Assembly: GCF_001428045.1 (NCBI RefSeq)
Contig: NZ_LMSD01000041.1
Coordinates: 3,847 to 67,846 of the forward strand
Source: Paenibacillus sp. Soil750
GTDB lineage: Bacteria > Bacillota > Bacilli > Paenibacillales > NBRC-103111
DNA: 64,000 nucleotides
Reading direction: 5' to 3'
Below the pieces are notes generated by a model. The model saw only the letters and a list, made by a program, of their open reading frames with translations, had not been told where the DNA came from and ran no database searches. The translations under genes and the position numbers were made by a program. Positions 62,136 to 64,000 of this stretch are shown one piece after another (position 1 is the stretch's first letter; each line of letters opens with the position of its first letter).

Positions 62136-64000
62136 ATGCCGAAGTTTTCGCGGTTATTCCGTAAATTTCTGATCTCCTATATCGTGATCTTGGTTATTCC
62201 GAGCATTGCCGGATATATGTCTTACCGTACTGCGATTGCCGTGACGCAATCCGTATCCATTGAGAATAACGTGACACAACTGCGGAAGAGCCAGGATATT
62301 TTGGAACGGAGGATGGCTGAGGTCGAGGGTTTCACGAGGCAACTAGCTCTGAATCAAGAGTTGAGCGTGCTTATGAATGAGAAGGGAATGGATGAGAAGG
62401 TCAATCTGTATGGCATTTGGAAAGTCAATAATGATATTAAAGCATTTAGCCAGACGAATGATTTTTTACAGCAATTTTACATCTATTTAAATAATTACAA
62501 CGTGCTCTTAACCCCAGCATCTTCCTATTTCCAGCCTGAACGATATTATCAGTCCTTCCACTATAAGGACCTAGCCGCAGATGAATGGAAACGAACACTA
62601 TTAGAGCAAACGCACAATAGGGAAATCATACCGCTGAAACCCTTTATCACGAATGGTGTGGAAACCTCTGTGATTACGTATATACAGTCACTCCCGTTAG
62701 ACAGTTTTAGTGGTACCGCACGGGCTACAGTCGTTGTTCTTATTGATGAGAAAGTTATCTCCAGCGTCTTATCAGATCTGAAGGATCAATACGGTGGGTG
62801 GTCTCACATTAGTGATGCGCAAGGGCATACCATAAGCTTACTTGGCATAAATGAATCGGACGCGGCGAAGTTAGCTATTGACACTAGCTTTGATCAAACA
62901 AAAGCAAATCAGTTCTATAACGATGATCTGGTCATTACGATTCGATCCAAAACGACAGGATGGGTATACAGAGCGGGAATCCCAAGACATGTATTAATGG
63001 AAAATGCGAATAAAATCAAATATATTACGTGGTCAGTGACAAGTGCAGCACTTGTGGTGGGATTGTTGGTGGGACTATGGCAAGCTTACCGTAATAGTTC
63101 CCCTCTGCATCGATTGCTGAATGTGATGAAGGAGCAGTTCGGCAAAGATGCCGCTGTGGGACGTAACGAGTATGACTTTCTGCAGGGCAATATCTCGAAT
63201 ATGATTTCTAACAATAAGCGTCTCGAAAATGAATTGAATCGGCAGCTCCCCTTAATTCGGGATGCCTTCTTGAAAAGGCTCATAGCAGGCGAATTCCGAT
63301 CGCTGGAAGAGATTGCGGCAGCGGCCGAGCAGGCGAATACAGGGTTACAGGCCGATACGGGTTACACAGGTATTTTGCAAATTAAAGGGTACTCCGGTAT
63401 GGACAGTGTCGACATTCTTAACGAGTTAAGTGCGGCTCGACTGATTATGAAACAGACATTACACGATCTTGGGTGGCTGGTGCATATGACGGATTTGGGT
63501 GCTGATCGGGTTGTGGTCATTTTTGAAGGGATTGCTTCTGGTGAAGACACGGCGACAGTGAATAAAGAGGTTGAGCGAATTCTGAATGAGCTTGCCGAGT
63601 TTTTATTTATGGAATATAAAATTACGATCATTGCAGCGTTGGGCAATCCCTTTAGCACGATGATGGAGGTCCGACATACGTATGAGCAAGCAACTCAAGC
63701 GCTAGAGTATGCCCTGCACATGAATCGAAAAGGAGTATCATGGTTCTCTGATGCCAGATTGGAAAGTGATACCTATTATTATCCGCTAGATATTGAACTG
63801 CGTTTGATTAGTACGATTAGAGCGGGGGATCTGGACGAAGCGAGCAGGATTCTGGACACAATTCTAGCGCAAAACATTGAAAATCGTGAGCTATCCCTTG
63901 AAATGAAGCATCAGCTTGTTGGGGAGCTGAAAGGTACTTTCCTGAAATTACTTTATCAGAAAACATTCCAGGAATCGGACATTTTCGAGGCAGTGAAACA
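62136..64000 (+). CDS. Membrane-bound AraC-type regulator, N-terminal part
   Basis: The frame starts at an ATG after GGGGGGATAG and is open to the window end, giving at least 621 residues. Two membrane helices (about residues 11-30 and 290-312) flank an external sensory region of roughly 260 residues. A cytoplasmic stretch follows with the segments LKRLIAGEFRSLEEI and TMMEVRHTYEQATQALEYAL that in YesS-type proteins precede an AraC HTH. The HTH itself would lie beyond the window. It probably senses an extracellular sugar signal and controls this locus or one downstream. Confidence 0.85.
   Translation, partial: MPKFSRLFRKFLISYIVILVIPSIAGYMSYRTAIAVTQSVSIENNVTQLRKSQDILERRMAEVEGFTRQLALNQELSVLMNEKGMDEKVNLYGIWKVNNDIKAFSQTNDFLQQFYIYLNNYNVLLTPASSYFQPERYYQSFHYKDLAADEWKRTLLEQTHNREIIPLKPFITNGVETSVITYIQSLPLDSFSGTARATVVVLIDEKVISSVLSDLKDQYGGWSHISDAQGHTISLLGINESDAAKLAIDTSFDQTKANQFYNDDLVITIRSKTTGWVYRAGIPRHVLMENANKIKYITWSVTSAALVVGLLVGLWQAYRNSSPLHRLLNVMKEQFGKDAAVGRNEYDFLQGNISNMISNNKRLENELNRQLPLIRDAFLKRLIAGEFRSLEEIAAAAEQANTGLQADTGYTGILQIKGYSGMDSVDILNELSAARLIMKQTLHDLGWLVHMTDLGADRVVVIFEGIASGEDTATVNKEVERILNELAEFLFMEYKITIIAALGNPFSTMMEVRHTYEQATQALEYALHMNRKGVSWFSDARLESDTYYYPLDIELRLISTIRAGDLDEASRILDTILAQNIENRELSLEMKHQLVGELKGTFLKLLYQKTFQESDIFEAVK

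Overview
The window looks like the chromosome of a spore-forming, saprophytic Bacillota, most likely Paenibacillaceae. This is inferred from the protein families and their arrangement (YesM/YesN-type regulators, SLH-anchored enzymes, many AraC regulators beside glycosidases, a Spo0E-like protein) and from strong AGGAGG-type ribosome-binding sites. I see no phage, IS element or CRISPR array.

0-1 kb: the end of an rRNA operon (5S) and six tRNA genes (Ile, Met, Ser, Thr, Tyr, Gln), followed by what looks like a decayed seventh tRNA. 1-11.4 kb: a respiratory and oxygen/nitrate-sensing block. It holds a CDF metal exporter, a DoxX-like protein, mobA, a three-gene ba3-type cytochrome oxidase operon, a hemerythrin-like protein, an Fnr regulator with C-terminal cluster cysteines, an NreA-NreC-NreB sensory operon, a small zinc-ribbon protein and a chemoreceptor without an external sensor. 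Five TGTGA-N6-TCACA-like palindromes lie in its intergenic regions, so much of the block may be one Fnr regulon.

11.5-17.2 kb: housekeeping and accessory genes (copper-amine-oxidase-N protein, ROK fructokinase, ThpR, a DUF2935 protein, two unrecognised small genes, a MarR/VOC pair). 17.2-36.4 kb: plant-polysaccharide (pectin side chain) functions: a GH93 arabinanase-like enzyme with a ricin-type lectin domain, a sugar ABC importer with a YesMN two-component system, a GH42 beta-galactosidase and a GH105 unsaturated uronyl hydrolase, the last two with divergent AraC regulators. Between them lies a clear cyclic-di-AMP (ydaO/yuaA) riboswitch with terminator, in front of an ABC-2 transporter operon, and an SLH-anchored 5'-nucleotidase. 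Two copies of a ~124 bp inverted-end repeat sit in intergenic gaps at 13.7 and 34.2 kb.

36.4-43.1 kb: an OatA-like acyltransferase, a Spo0E-like protein, an RMD1/DUF155 protein, and a DUF2306 / DJ-1-fusion pair convergent with a TetR gene. 43.2-64 kb: one large glycan-utilisation locus. Three TTAAACCGGTTTAA-type operators and cre-like sites precede an Opp-type oligosaccharide importer (five genes), a HAD phosphatase, a LacI regulator, a Gfo/Idh oxidoreductase, a ThuA-like protein, a divergent GDPD-like phosphodiesterase, a GH38 alpha-mannosidase, a GH38-like DUF5054 protein, a GH95 alpha-L-fucosidase-like enzyme and a membrane-bound AraC-type regulator cut by the window end. Together they suggest uptake and breakdown of a mannose- and fucose-containing glycan, possibly one carrying phosphodiester groups.
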